A stretch of 39,996 nucleotides of DNA from a virus. The notes under the pieces are model-generated. The model was given only the letters and a program-made list of their open reading frames with translations. It did not search any database and was not told the origin of the DNA. Position 1 is the stretch's first letter. Each line of letters starts with the position of its first letter. The stretch covers positions 1 through 39,996 of the IMG/VR virus record IMGVR_UViG_3300032217_000206; one strand, given 5' to 3'. The translations under genes were made by a program, and so were the position numbers. Of this stretch, positions 1 through 8,471 are shown piece by piece.

Positions 1-123
1 CCCGCAGCTATTGAATTCGACAATAAATCAACTCTGGTAATGCCACCACTAGGCACAGAAACAATCAATGTGTTTGAATTGTTATTAACTAAAATTGCAC
101 CGCTACTTTGGTTGTTATCAAAC
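1..123. repeat. terminal direct repeat, left copy (circular contig overlap)
   Basis: Bases 1-123 are identical to 39874-39996. The fibre reading frame passes through the join with no stop or frame change, so the repeat is best read as the overlap left when a circular or circularly permuted genome is assembled into a linear contig. A true 123-bp terminal repeat in the virion is less likely because it would lie in the middle of a gene. The unique unit is 39,873 bp. Confidence 0.93.
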
Positions 124-1244
124 TCAAAAATTGCACCATTTACCAACGTGGTTGCATCAGGCAATTTAAATGTATGCCCACCAGAACCAGTAACTGTATA
201 TCTACGAGCTGAAGCTACTGTTAATGTGGTTGTTGTTCCAGAAGCCGCAAAGTTTGTATAACCATCATCTATAGCATTAACCGCAACATTCTGATTGGCA
301 TCACGCAACATTACAGAGTTTGCGCCACTAGATGCGGTTACACCTGTACCACCATTGCCAACACCAAGTGTGCCCGCCAATGTAATAGTTCCAGATGTGG
401 TAACAGGTCCACCAGATGTGGTTAAACCTGTTGTACCGCCCGATACATTGACTGAAGTAACAGTTCCTGTACCCGCAATTACTTGCCAATAGCTGTTAGA
501 ACCGTCTGTAGTCAATACTTTGTTTGCATTGGATGTCTGACTAGGCAATAAAGCATTTAAAGCGCTGTTGGCTGTTGCTTGTCCTGTACCGCCATTGCCA
601 ATAGCAACAACTCCAGTAACATTACTTGCAGTTCCTGAAACGCTACCTTGAATCTGAGAGCTAAAAGTTTTAGTGCCACCAATAGTTTGATTGTTAACCA
701 AATCCACATATAAAGTAGAACCAGTTAAACGAGTCCATGTGCCAGATTCTTTTAACCAAATGGTTTGAGGTGTGCTACCTGTTTGGACATAAAGCTGATT
801 GTTTACGCCATCACCAGACAAAGGGATATCTGCACCACTTAAAACTGGTAAGCCTTGAGCATAGGCAAAAAGACCAGGCGCACTCCAAGTCAATGAAGAT
901 GCATTGGCAGAATTAACAAGGGCTATAGAACCCCAAACAGCCAATGTGGGCGCAGATGGAGGAGTTGTTGACCAACCAGTTGGAGGTGTGCCTACGTTTG
1001 AAGTAAAGTTCCAAGAACCGCCTGTGGGTGTAGCGGGTTGCGTGGCTGATTGAATAAAAATAAACCACTCAAAATAAGTGCCACCAAAAACTGTGGCATT
1101 ACCATACAAACCCGCTGTCTCACTGCCTGGTGATGCTACTGTTGCACCTGTGGGACTACTTCCATAAAGACCACTTGTCTCACTGCCTGGAGCCGCAACA
1201 ACTGCGCCCGTAGGACTGCTACCGTAAAGACCGCTTGTAGCCAT
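1..1244 (-). CDS. giant tail fibre, N-terminal 414 residues (continues at 39873)
   Basis: This is the start of the fibre gene whose remainder lies at 34590-39873. The ATG at 1244 is preceded by a good Shine-Dalgarno (AAGGAT). With the circle closed, the gene is 6528 nt and 2175 residues, in one frame. The N-terminus (about residues 4-43) is a perfectly spaced 20-residue tandem repeat built on GLYGSSPTGA and PGSET, followed by a degenerate third copy. Later come Gly-Thr-rich fibre repeats ending in GNGGTG. In short-tailed phages the fibre N-terminus anchors to the tail hub, which is a plausible role here. Annotation of the linear contig alone would miss this part, because an internal ATG at 39941 looks like a start. 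Confidence 0.9.
   Translation of the reverse strand, partial: MATSGLYGSSPTGAVVAAPGSETSGLYGSSPTGATVASPGSETAGLYGNATVFGGTYFEWFIFIQSATQPATPTGGSWNFTSNVGTPPTGWSTTPPSAPTLAVWGSIALVNSANASSLTWSAPGLFAYAQGLPVLSGADIPLSGDGVNNQLYVQTGSTPQTIWLKESGTWTRLTGSTLYVDLVNNQTIGGTKTFSSQIQGSVSGTASNVTGVVAIGNGGTGQATANSALNALLPSQTSNANKVLTTDGSNSYWQVIAGTGTVTSVNVSGGTTGLTTSGGPVTTSGTITLAGTLGVGNGGTGVTASSGANSVMLRDANQNVAVNAIDDGYTNFAASGTTTTLTVASARRYTVTGSGGHTFKLPDATTLVNGAIFEFDNNQSSGAILVNNNSNTLIVSVPSGGITRVDLLSNSIAA
1116..1235 (-). repeat. two tandem 60-bp repeats in the fibre N-terminus
   Basis: Two 20-codon units, 1176-1235 and 1116-1175, encode nearly identical segments (SGLYGSSPTGA then VVAAPGSET or TVASPGSET). A partial third unit (AGLYGN) follows. 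The DNA copies differ at synonymous sites, so this is an older duplication kept at the protein level rather than a fresh assembly artefact. Confidence 0.85.
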
Positions 1245-1258
1245 GTTTTATCCTTAGT

Positions 1259-2245
1259 TCACTTGAACGAATATCTGTAATTGCGAGGTTGAAATTCAGA
1301 TGTCAAATGCTGATCTCCACCCAACCACTTGCCCTTGAAGTTTTGATCTTCAATCAAGCCATAAGCGTCTTCATATCTTGCATTCCATTTTTGAGCTTCA
1401 TCTGTATTTTTGTTTTTATCATAATACGCCCACAAAGTACCATACATATAGCCTTCAGGAAATGATGCCAAAGCCGCATTGTTTTGCACAATAGGATTCA
1501 ATGCATCACTTGTAGGTCCAAACAAGAATGGGAATGTGCGTTGATAGTAGGCTTTGATTTCTACGTTTTCACCAGGGTTTGGCGTAAACACATAGTTTCC
1601 ACCCACTTCAGAAAATGAAGCACGAATAACCCGTGGCACACCAAATGGTCGCACATACAATTGGTCAATCATGCGTCTGCGAATAATTTCTCGGTCGCCA
1701 ACTCGGTCGTAAATAATCCAAGGACCCATAGAGGCAGCAGGAGTGCCTGGTGGCACAGAGCTATTAGGTGTTTCTTGGAAAAACAAAATAGGCTTGTTCA
1801 TGTCTGCGGGAATAGGAGCCATACCCTGAGCGTTGGTCAACAATGTTGTTGGGGAAGCGCCATATGGGTCTGTACGCAAAGCGGGCAACTCAATAATACG
1901 CATCTTGAGTTCTGCCAATTGGATAGAAGCCAAAATCTCAACAGTAGATTGGGTTGGCAACTTTAAAATAGCTGCTGGCAATGAAACGCCCGTCCAAACG
2001 GCATCAGGGTCATTAACTGTAATTGTTGTGCTAGTTACCGCAGTAACAATAGCATATGGACCAACTACGCTTGTACCAATAAAATCACCAACAAGAACCG
2101 TGCCAACTGCCGTAGAAGAAGTTGTAATTGCTTTGGTAGTTGAGTTATATGCCGTAGCATTTATATTGGTTGACGATGGAATGGCTCCAACCCATTGTGC
2201 GATTCGGCTAACAAGAGCGTTGCCAGATTGGATAAAAGAAGCCAT
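1259..2245 (-). CDS. head-tail adaptor / connector-like structural protein
   Basis: A 328-residue protein between the capsid genes and the fibre, with AAGGAT as ribosome site before the ATG. The first third is Ser/Thr-rich and beta-like with an inserted domain (about 25-95). The rest is helical and mixed, including an Arg-rich patch (REIIRRRMIDQLYVRP) and many aromatics near the C-terminus. Its position downstream of capsid and decoration genes and before tail genes fits the adaptor (gp4-like) ring of podoviruses, which joins portal to nozzle. No single motif proves this; the role is inferred from position, length and general resemblance. It could also be a tail-tube component. Confidence 0.5.
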   Translation of the reverse strand: MASFIQSGNALVSRIAQWVGAIPSSTNINATAYNSTTKAITTSSTAVGTVLVGDFIGTSVVGPYAIVTAVTSTTITVNDPDAVWTGVSLPAAILKLPTQSTVEILASIQLAELKMRIIELPALRTDPYGASPTTLLTNAQGMAPIPADMNKPILFFQETPNSSVPPGTPAASMGPWIIYDRVGDREIIRRRMIDQLYVRPFGVPRVIRASFSEVGGNYVFTPNPGENVEIKAYYQRTFPFLFGPTSDALNPIVQNNAALASFPEGYMYGTLWAYYDKNKNTDEAQKWNARYEDAYGLIEDQNFKGKWLGGDQHLTSEFQPRNYRYSFK

Positions 2246-2254
2246 AAAACATCC

Positions 2255-2764
2255 TTATTTTGTGGGTACTATTGGATTATAAGGCAATGGTATTTTACCG
2301 CTAGGATGACAAACAAAATCACTGTAAAACTGATTAACAATTGCATAAAAAAGAATCTTATCTTTCTTATCCATTTTAATCAATTCCCAAGGGCGGTTGT
2401 TAAACCATTTTGAGCTTATTTCGTGAGCAAAACACTTAGGAAGATTCATTGCTTCAAAAGTGCCCGCAAATAATGGATTATCTGTTGTGCCAATAGCTTT
2501 ATAAAACTCTCTGCGGTCTTTGCAATACTGCCTTACAGATTCAACATTTTTTTGCTCATACTGAACATAACGCTCACCATCAATAGCACCAACTTTGTAA
2601 TTGATATTGTTTGTATTAAAGGTTTGCGACCATGTTCCCGATTTAACCTCGTTGAACATCTTGTCATTTTTAATTAACGCACCTTCCATGCCAGATTCAA
2701 GAATGCCTTTTGTGTAGTAATCCTCGTTTACTTTGGCTTCTTCGTTATTAAGATTTAATTCCAT
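2255..2764 (-). CDS. hypothetical protein in the head gene cluster
   Basis: A 169-residue protein with a strong ribosome site (AAGGAGTAAAGC before ATG). It is rich in Asn, Lys, Tyr and Phe, with no signal peptide or membrane segment, and looks globular alpha/beta. I do not recognise a family. Its place between a putative decoration protein and a putative adaptor suggests a virion or assembly role. It ends 9 nt before the next ATG, so translation is probably coupled. Confidence 0.75.
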   Translation of the reverse strand: MELNLNNEEAKVNEDYYTKGILESGMEGALIKNDKMFNEVKSGTWSQTFNTNNINYKVGAIDGERYVQYEQKNVESVRQYCKDRREFYKAIGTTDNPLFAGTFEAMNLPKCFAHEISSKWFNNRPWELIKMDKKDKILFYAIVNQFYSDFVCHPSGKIPLPYNPIVPTK

Positions 2765-2776
2765 GCTTTACTCCTT

Positions 2777-2804
2777 ACCAAAAGAGCCTCCGAAAAAGCC
2801 CTTT
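2777..2804 (-). terminator. weak hairpin, possible partial terminator
   Basis: On the minus strand, AAAGGGC (from 2798-2804) can pair with GCTCTTT (from 2781-2787) using one G-U pair, with a 10-nt loop. Four Ts, part of the stem, end the element. It lies in the 52-nt gap after the putative decoration gene. The U tract is short, so read-through is likely. It may instead protect the 3' end of the upstream message. Confidence 0.4.
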
Positions 2805-2816
2805 CAGTAAAGATAA

Positions 2817-3623
2817 TTAATCTTTAGTGTTCATCTCAACCATGTAACCTTCAAGCACGATGTGATCGGTTGCAGTAGCAGTATCACCAGTAATGGTAAT
2901 TGCTTTGTTAACAGATGTATCAATTGAAGTGTATACAGCGGCAGAGGCAGAAGCGCCACCAATTAATTGGCTAACTTGAGCACCTAAAATGCCACGATTG
3001 CGAATAGCATTCATAGAACTACCACCAGTAGAGGTGGTGTATGAAGATGCAGTACCAACAGCAGTGCCGCCCAAATAAACAGTACCAGTTTTAGCGCCAG
3101 CAGAGTTATTGCAAGCCCAGTTTGCCACAACACGGACTGAACCATTATTGCCCAAAGAACCTGCGGGCAAAGTAATGTTAATCAATGTGGTTTCAGTGGT
3201 TGAACCAGTAAAAGAACTGTTAGAACCTGTAACTGCAGTCAAAGTGCCTGTAGGAACAGTAGGTTGGAATGCAACAGAACCCACGCCATTTGCTACGCCA
3301 TACTTGCCAGCGTAAACAACGCCAACAGTAGTGCTAGAAAACACAACATAATACAAACCGCCAGTTGAATCACCACTCACTGCGGAAGCAGGGAAGTAAA
3401 CAAAAGCATTTGCGTATGTTGTAGGCAATGCAGTACCCAAAGTTACAGTGCCGCTAGTGGCAATAGTGCCACTGTTAGCAACAATAACGGGAATACCGCT
3501 TGAACCCAAAGTGCGGGGGAAGTATTGAACTTGTGCTTGCTCTGCAATAACACCTGTAACGTCACCAGTTGTGGTGTCAGTTGTAAAAGCTGTGTTATAT
3601 GGTTTGTATGTAATGGTTGCCAT
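2817..3623 (-). CDS. putative capsid decoration or head-fibre protein
   Basis: A 268-residue protein immediately downstream of the major capsid gene, with AAGGA before the ATG. It is very rich in Thr, Ser, Gly, Ala and Val with almost no Cys, a composition typical of beta-rich surface proteins of virions. The N-terminus (TYKPYNTAFTT) is distinct. Residues about 40-150 are repetitive beta-like, and the C-terminal third ends in a short acidic/basic tail. In many phages the gene directly after the capsid gene encodes a decoration or head-fibre protein, so this is the leading idea, based on position and composition only. Confidence 0.5.
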   Translation of the reverse strand: MATITYKPYNTAFTTDTTTGDVTGVIAEQAQVQYFPRTLGSSGIPVIVANSGTIATSGTVTLGTALPTTYANAFVYFPASAVSGDSTGGLYYVVFSSTTVGVVYAGKYGVANGVGSVAFQPTVPTGTLTAVTGSNSSFTGSTTETTLINITLPAGSLGNNGSVRVVANWACNNSAGAKTGTVYLGGTAVGTASSYTTSTGGSSMNAIRNRGILGAQVSQLIGGASASAAVYTSIDTSVNKAITITGDTATATDHIVLEGYMVEMNTKD

Positions 3624-3643
3624 GATTTTTCCTTAAAAAAAGT

Positions 3644-3670
3644 AAAAAAAGGGAGTTTTTAGCTCCCTTT
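3644..3670 (-). terminator. rho-independent terminator after the capsid gene
   Basis: On the minus strand an 8-bp stem (AAAGGGAG / CTCCCTTT, bases 3663-3670 and 3648-3655) with a 7-nt A-rich loop runs into a seven-T tract. It starts 4 nt after the capsid stop codon. Terminators just after the major capsid gene are common in podoviruses and help give the capsid gene a higher transcript level than the genes downstream. Confidence 0.8.
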
Positions 3671-3673
3671 GGT

Positions 3674-4828
3674 TTATGCCAAATAACGCTTGACTTGAGC
3701 AGTAGGACGAGCAGTTGTTACTACTGCACGAGTTGTCATAGCCGCCAAAACAGCTACACCAGCAGGATTGCGAACAATCAAAGTACCTTCCATGATGTAC
3801 TGATCCAAAGAGGCATCAGCGTTAGAGAACACTTCGTTGTTAGGACCGAGTTCACGCAAAGAACCCCACTGAACAACGTCAGGGTTCAAAAACAAGATGG
3901 AAGTGTTGTCAGAACCTGTCTGATCCATAACCCATGAGTCATCGATCTGATAGGTGTAGTTAAAGTCACCTTCGTAAGTACCAATCGTATCGCCCTTGTC
4001 AGCAGGGTTAAAACGGTTGATAGAACGGCTCTGAGGAATGTTATCAGAGATAGTGGTACGCAACGATGTTGGGACTACCATGTTGGTAATCTTGGCATTG
4101 AAACGTTGTTCAGCAACAGTTACCAATTGCTTGTACAACACGGGGCTAAAAGCTTGCAATGTCACACCAGTTGAATAGGTAAAATAACCCAAACCTGCGT
4201 TAGACAAAACACCGTTAAAAGGTGTGTTTGTATCAACAGCAGAAGTTGTGTCATTGCCATCAGAGGTAGCCAAGTTCAGAACAGAAGTTCCATCTGTGTC
4301 GTTGCCAGAACGTGTGCCAGCAAAAGCAAACAAAGAACCAAATCTGCGACCTGTGTTAGGAGCAGTGCCTTGAGTAGCGGCTTGACCAGAATATTTGATA
4401 GAAGCGCCATCTGCACGGAGCATCTGTAATTCAACGTCAAACATAATTTCGGTCAATTGCTTAACTTCTTGGTAAGCTTGTGGATCACCACCAGCTTGTT
4501 CAACGGCACGAGCAGTACCAGTTGCGCCAATGGTTGTTGTGAAAATTTGAGTGTAATTGCCCAAATTTGAACGTGTGTTATTGTCAGCGGCAGAGGCTGT
4601 AACAGCCGCACCTTCCAACTTGGCGTTCAATGCGGGAACACGGAAATAGTCATTAGGCCAAATGTGCAAAGTCGAATTAATTTTGCGTTTTTTGCTCATA
4701 GCCATGTTAGTGACGGGTGTACGGTCTTTAACATAGTTAGAAACGGTCATATCGAGGTCTTTGACCACGATGTCGGTGGCGTATGCGCCATTACCATTAC
4801 CCAAAGAGGTAGAAGTGATTGTAGACAT
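3674..4828 (-). CDS. major capsid protein (SU10 / DUF5309-type, HK97 fold)
   Basis: A 384-residue protein. The open frame extends 13 codons further to a TTG, but the ATG at 4828 has an ideal site (AGGAG, spacing 6) and is chosen. The stretch RSNLGNYTQIF, followed by TGTARAVEQAGG and a helical segment (EVKQLTEIMFDVELQML), matches the conserved pattern of the SU10-type capsid family (Pfam DUF5309), whose members adopt the HK97 fold. Usual length for the family is about 300-400 residues. It lies just after the scaffold gene and just before a terminator, the classical order. No separate protease gene is visible; the scaffold is separate rather than fused. Confidence 0.82.
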   Translation of the reverse strand: MSTITSTSLGNGNGAYATDIVVKDLDMTVSNYVKDRTPVTNMAMSKKRKINSTLHIWPNDYFRVPALNAKLEGAAVTASAADNNTRSNLGNYTQIFTTTIGATGTARAVEQAGGDPQAYQEVKQLTEIMFDVELQMLRADGASIKYSGQAATQGTAPNTGRRFGSLFAFAGTRSGNDTDGTSVLNLATSDGNDTTSAVDTNTPFNGVLSNAGLGYFTYSTGVTLQAFSPVLYKQLVTVAEQRFNAKITNMVVPTSLRTTISDNIPQSRSINRFNPADKGDTIGTYEGDFNYTYQIDDSWVMDQTGSDNTSILFLNPDVVQWGSLRELGPNNEVFSNADASLDQYIMEGTLIVRNPAGVAVLAAMTTRAVVTTARPTAQVKRYLA

Positions 4829-4841
4829 AAAATTCTCCTGA

Positions 4842-5951
4842 TTAACGCTTGCGTTTATTGTTTGCAAGCATGGTTGCTAAAAGGTCACGAGCCGCATTCT
4901 TATCACCGCTTTGTGCTTTCTTTTGAAGTTCAACCGTCTTATCTTCAGGTGCTGTTTTGCCTCTTGCCATTGGTTTACTAGCCGCAGCTAACGAACCGCC
5001 CGCATTCTTCACTTTAGGACCTTCTCGGAACTTCATACCATCCCGAATCAAGCCTAAAAGATACTCATCACTGGATACCAAATCAATGTTTTGGACACCA
5101 GGGACAAATGACCCACTTGCACCATTCCAATCCTTAGACAATTTTTCCCGCAACTCGGTAAAAACTGCCTTGTTCGCCAATTCTTTGTCTTTGAAGCTTT
5201 GACGAGATTGTTCAAGCTGTTGCTTTACAAACTCACTTCTATGTTCGAAAAACTGTTGAACTTTCGGTCTATTCGCCTGAATGAACTGTGACTTTTCTTG
5301 AATTAGATCGTTGTTCTGGCGGATTGCCGCTTCAGCTTCACTTCTTCTAATATCATCTGTCGCATTGTCGTAAATCTGCTTCCATTGCTGGTTATATTGT
5401 TGAATCTTGACCAGTTCGTCAGCCGCTTGTTGCAACTGAGGCACTACAGTTAATTCCAACCCTATTTGCAGACCATCTAGTTCAGTCCTGCGCTTACTCT
5501 CATATTCTTCAAAATCTGCTTTTTCGGCTTTAAGCTTACGAGCATTCTCATGGATAGCACTTCCTTGACCAAGAATAGCAGCCGCCCTAGATACAGGAAT
5601 CTCAACAAAACCGCCTTCTGCGTCTTTATTGGGAATTCTCCACATCATGTCAGGATTCTGCTCTGCAAACTCCAAGAAGTTAATCGGCTCGGTTACACCA
5701 TCGGTGGCCTCTTCCGTATTTTCTGAATCTACAGTGTCCGTAGTCCCATCAATACCATCTTCAGGTTCGATTCCTTCCTCAGGAAACGCCTCAGGGGATT
5801 TGGCTTGCGCCTCTTCTTGTCCTGCTGGTGGTGTAACTGCTTCGGTTGGAGGATTGTTACGCCTATTGGCGGCAATCATTCCTGCAATAGCATCTACAGG
5901 GTTCACACCAGTTTGCTCAGTGGCGGTCGCATTTGCGATTACGTCTGACAT
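4842..5951 (-). CDS. scaffolding protein
   Basis: A 369-residue protein between portal and capsid genes. The first 100 residues are acidic and Pro/Glu/Asp-rich (disordered). Residues about 130-270 are strongly charged, Gln/Glu/Lys-rich and helical with heptad character (coiled coil). The C-terminus is Lys/Arg-rich and ends NNKRKR. This acidic-coil-basic pattern is that of internal scaffolds, in which the basic tail binds the inner face of the capsid. The order portal-scaffold-capsid is conserved across podoviruses. Start ATG has AAGGTAATAT upstream. Confidence 0.8.
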   Translation of the reverse strand: MSDVIANATATEQTGVNPVDAIAGMIAANRRNNPPTEAVTPPAGQEEAQAKSPEAFPEEGIEPEDGIDGTTDTVDSENTEEATDGVTEPINFLEFAEQNPDMMWRIPNKDAEGGFVEIPVSRAAAILGQGSAIHENARKLKAEKADFEEYESKRRTELDGLQIGLELTVVPQLQQAADELVKIQQYNQQWKQIYDNATDDIRRSEAEAAIRQNNDLIQEKSQFIQANRPKVQQFFEHRSEFVKQQLEQSRQSFKDKELANKAVFTELREKLSKDWNGASGSFVPGVQNIDLVSSDEYLLGLIRDGMKFREGPKVKNAGGSLAAASKPMARGKTAPEDKTVELQKKAQSGDKNAARDLLATMLANNKRKR

Positions 5952-5959
5952 ATATTACC

Positions 5960-6289
5960 TTATTTTGTTAAAGTTTCAACATTTTTGTTGGCTACCTTAC
6001 CAAGATATTCAGTTCGTTCTATAAACTCAATGAAATCTCGGACTCCAGCAACACGCTGTGCATTATTAATACGTTTCACATCATCATCACTTTCTTCCAA
6101 CATTTCTAATAAATAGAACCTGTAAAGATTAAATAACAATGCAAAATCATCATTGCGTAAGAGCCTTTTAGCGCACTCTCCATTTTCAATTACTAGAGTC
6201 TTTCGACTTGCATTAGCCTCCTTATAAGTATCAATTACTTTTGTTCTTTTATTGAAATATTCTCTAATATTCGAAACCAAGCTTTTCAT
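5960..6289 (-). CDS. hypothetical protein between portal and scaffold
   Basis: A 109-residue, mostly helical, charged protein (Lys, Glu, Asn, Arg). The central part (ALLFNLYRFYLLEMLEES) is an amphipathic helix rather than a clear membrane segment. Good ribosome site (TAAGGATTGC). Family not recognised. The position suggests a role in head assembly, or as a small cofactor of portal or scaffold. Confidence 0.75.
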   Translation of the reverse strand: MKSLVSNIREYFNKRTKVIDTYKEANASRKTLVIENGECAKRLLRNDDFALLFNLYRFYLLEMLEESDDDVKRINNAQRVAGVRDFIEFIERTEYLGKVANKNVETLTK

Positions 6290-6297
6290 TGCAATCC

Positions 6298-8469
6298 TTA
6301 ATCTATTTCAACGGCACTGAGTTTACCCCTTTTAGCCGCCAAACTTTCAAAATAATTATCCATATCAATATCTTCAGCTTTTTTCATATTCAAAGCAGTA
6401 ACTGAACTGCTTTCCTGAACTTTAGCTTTATTCAAATCTACTTTAGATTGAGTTTCTTGCTGTTCAGCAGACGGGCCTTTTGCCGCTTGTGCTTGCATTA
6501 TCTTAACTGCCTCTTCCATTGTTGGCAAATAAGCATCTACGTCCTTAACGCCCAATACCCGCAAAGTATCTTCAAACGGCCTACGCACCTTAATAAACAT
6601 TTCAGGAACTTCCTGAGGAATTTGCATCATGGCTTGACCAAACTGCTGTTGAGCCTGAAGAATCATTTGTTGGCGAGTTAATCGGTTTTCTTCTGACAAG
6701 AACCCCAAGGCCAAATCAATGTTAATCATTCTGCGATCAATAAACTCAAAATTCTCTATTGATAATGCATCCATAAATGGTTGGCCTTTTAAACAAGTGC
6801 CCGCCAATTGTTGAATATTAAAGTCATCTGAATACTGAATCAATGTTTTCCAAGTAATGTAAATAACATCACGCAAACCAATGGCACAGTTCTTGACCAT
6901 CTCATCTTGGATTAACTGGTTAGGACCCATAGCTAATTGAAGCTTAAATCCTGAGTTACCGTCTTTCATAACTTCAGGATTAAGCGTATCGCTTGGGCTA
7001 GTCATGCCAATCATTGCCATTTTGTCCGATTCAAACCGATTCATGGCGGATTCCACATATGCCAAGTTTCCTTGCATAGGTTGGAATTCAAAAATGTGCT
7101 TAGTAGGATCAAACTTACGATCCAAAATAAACATGGCACTTACGCCACGCTGAATTTCTTCTGCATCCAAGAACTCAGGATTGACACCAATCCTTGGGGT
7201 GGACGATTGCATGGCAAAGGACATTTCAGCTCTGCGAATAGCTGTTGCATACTCTTGCAAAGGAACCAAACGCTCACCCAATGAGTAACCAAAGAAGTTA
7301 CCTGTAATGGGCTTGGGGCACATATTTGCTAAAGGTATGAAATCAACTTCTTTTGCATACAATATGTAAGAGCCAGAGAAGCAACATTCCACAATCTCTT
7401 CTTCACCGTCACCGTCAATGTCTCTACGCAACCAAGCAGTGGTCAGCATAATGACTCGGCTATAGCGGTCTGCACCTTGTGATGCAATTACGCCTTGGCC
7501 TGGCACTGGCGTGGAGTCACGGGCATGAAGAGCCAAATCGTTTTCCAATGCGCCCGCTTGATAAGCACCCGCAGGTCCATAGGCAGCGTGGTCAGCTAAC
7601 AACTCCAAGTCTACAAATGGGAATTGACTTTTGCATTCGTGAATAGTCATGGGGTCATAAAAACCCACAAAGTCTTGATCTTGAATAGTTGAAATGGTTG
7701 GGTTGCAAACAAAGTAATGTTGTGCAACGTGTTTAATCCTAATGCTGGTTTCGTAGCCAGTTAACTTGTACTTGGCACGATAAATAGTATTTTTACGCAA
7801 GGCTTCTTGCAACTCATCACCGCTAGGCTCTTGCATTTGCTCATTCTCATCAGAAGCCATAGCTTCTTGCATAGCACCTTGCAAATCAACGTCAATCTTA
7901 CGCATATCTTGACGCTTGGCAGTTAATCCTTTTTCACCCGCCAAGGTTTCAAATACACGCAATTGATCCCTAGTTCCTTCTACTTCTTTATATTGGGTAA
8001 TAGGGCTACGCACGGGCGAAACCATTACAATTCCGTTTTTGTGCAACAAAGAATCTTGCGCCCAATCACGAATAACTTGGTAAGAATCATTCTTACTGTT
8101 AATCATGTATTTAACCATTTCAGTGGCTTGGCGGGCTTGGTCGCCATCCATCTCACTGAACCGCTCAAACTCAAAATTAACTTTACCGTTTGGCATCAGG
8201 CACTTGGTAATAACGGCAGTAGCATAATCAATGCCAGGCGCAACAATAGGCTGAATGTAATCAATACCACGAATTGGTTCTGTGGAATTTGATACTGGAA
8301 TGTTCAGATAATGGTAATCTGTAAAACGATTGTATGTATTCTTGGACTGTGTAAGTCTCAAGTAATCTACCATTTTGACATACACTTCATGGCACACCTG
8401 TTCGGTAAGGCCACGATTGCCAGATGAACTTGCAAGATTTTCTACAATAACGTTTTGTTTATCTAGCAT
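6298..8469 (-). CDS. portal protein (P22 / SU10-type)
   Basis: A 723-residue protein, the length expected for large podovirus portals of the P22 group. It follows the large terminase gene by 2 nt and has AAGGAT as ribosome site. The first 200 residues carry the clip/wing pattern (long helices, DYHYLNIPV, WAQDSLLHKNGIVMVSP). The middle has the region ITGNFFGYSLGERLVPLQEY, typical of portal proteins, where the chain passes to the crown/stem helices. The C-terminal 130 residues are Gln/Ala/Glu-rich helical (barrel or disordered). The dodecamer forms the DNA entry vertex and binds terminase. Confidence 0.85.
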   Translation of the reverse strand: MLDKQNVIVENLASSSGNRGLTEQVCHEVYVKMVDYLRLTQSKNTYNRFTDYHYLNIPVSNSTEPIRGIDYIQPIVAPGIDYATAVITKCLMPNGKVNFEFERFSEMDGDQARQATEMVKYMINSKNDSYQVIRDWAQDSLLHKNGIVMVSPVRSPITQYKEVEGTRDQLRVFETLAGEKGLTAKRQDMRKIDVDLQGAMQEAMASDENEQMQEPSGDELQEALRKNTIYRAKYKLTGYETSIRIKHVAQHYFVCNPTISTIQDQDFVGFYDPMTIHECKSQFPFVDLELLADHAAYGPAGAYQAGALENDLALHARDSTPVPGQGVIASQGADRYSRVIMLTTAWLRRDIDGDGEEEIVECCFSGSYILYAKEVDFIPLANMCPKPITGNFFGYSLGERLVPLQEYATAIRRAEMSFAMQSSTPRIGVNPEFLDAEEIQRGVSAMFILDRKFDPTKHIFEFQPMQGNLAYVESAMNRFESDKMAMIGMTSPSDTLNPEVMKDGNSGFKLQLAMGPNQLIQDEMVKNCAIGLRDVIYITWKTLIQYSDDFNIQQLAGTCLKGQPFMDALSIENFEFIDRRMINIDLALGFLSEENRLTRQQMILQAQQQFGQAMMQIPQEVPEMFIKVRRPFEDTLRVLGVKDVDAYLPTMEEAVKIMQAQAAKGPSAEQQETQSKVDLNKAKVQESSSVTALNMKKAEDIDMDNYFESLAAKRGKLSAVEID

Positions 8470-8471
8470 TT

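Noticed and set aside
1661-2413. Plus-strand frames across the adaptor gene
   Set aside because: They are antisense to well-supported minus-strand genes with good ribosome sites.
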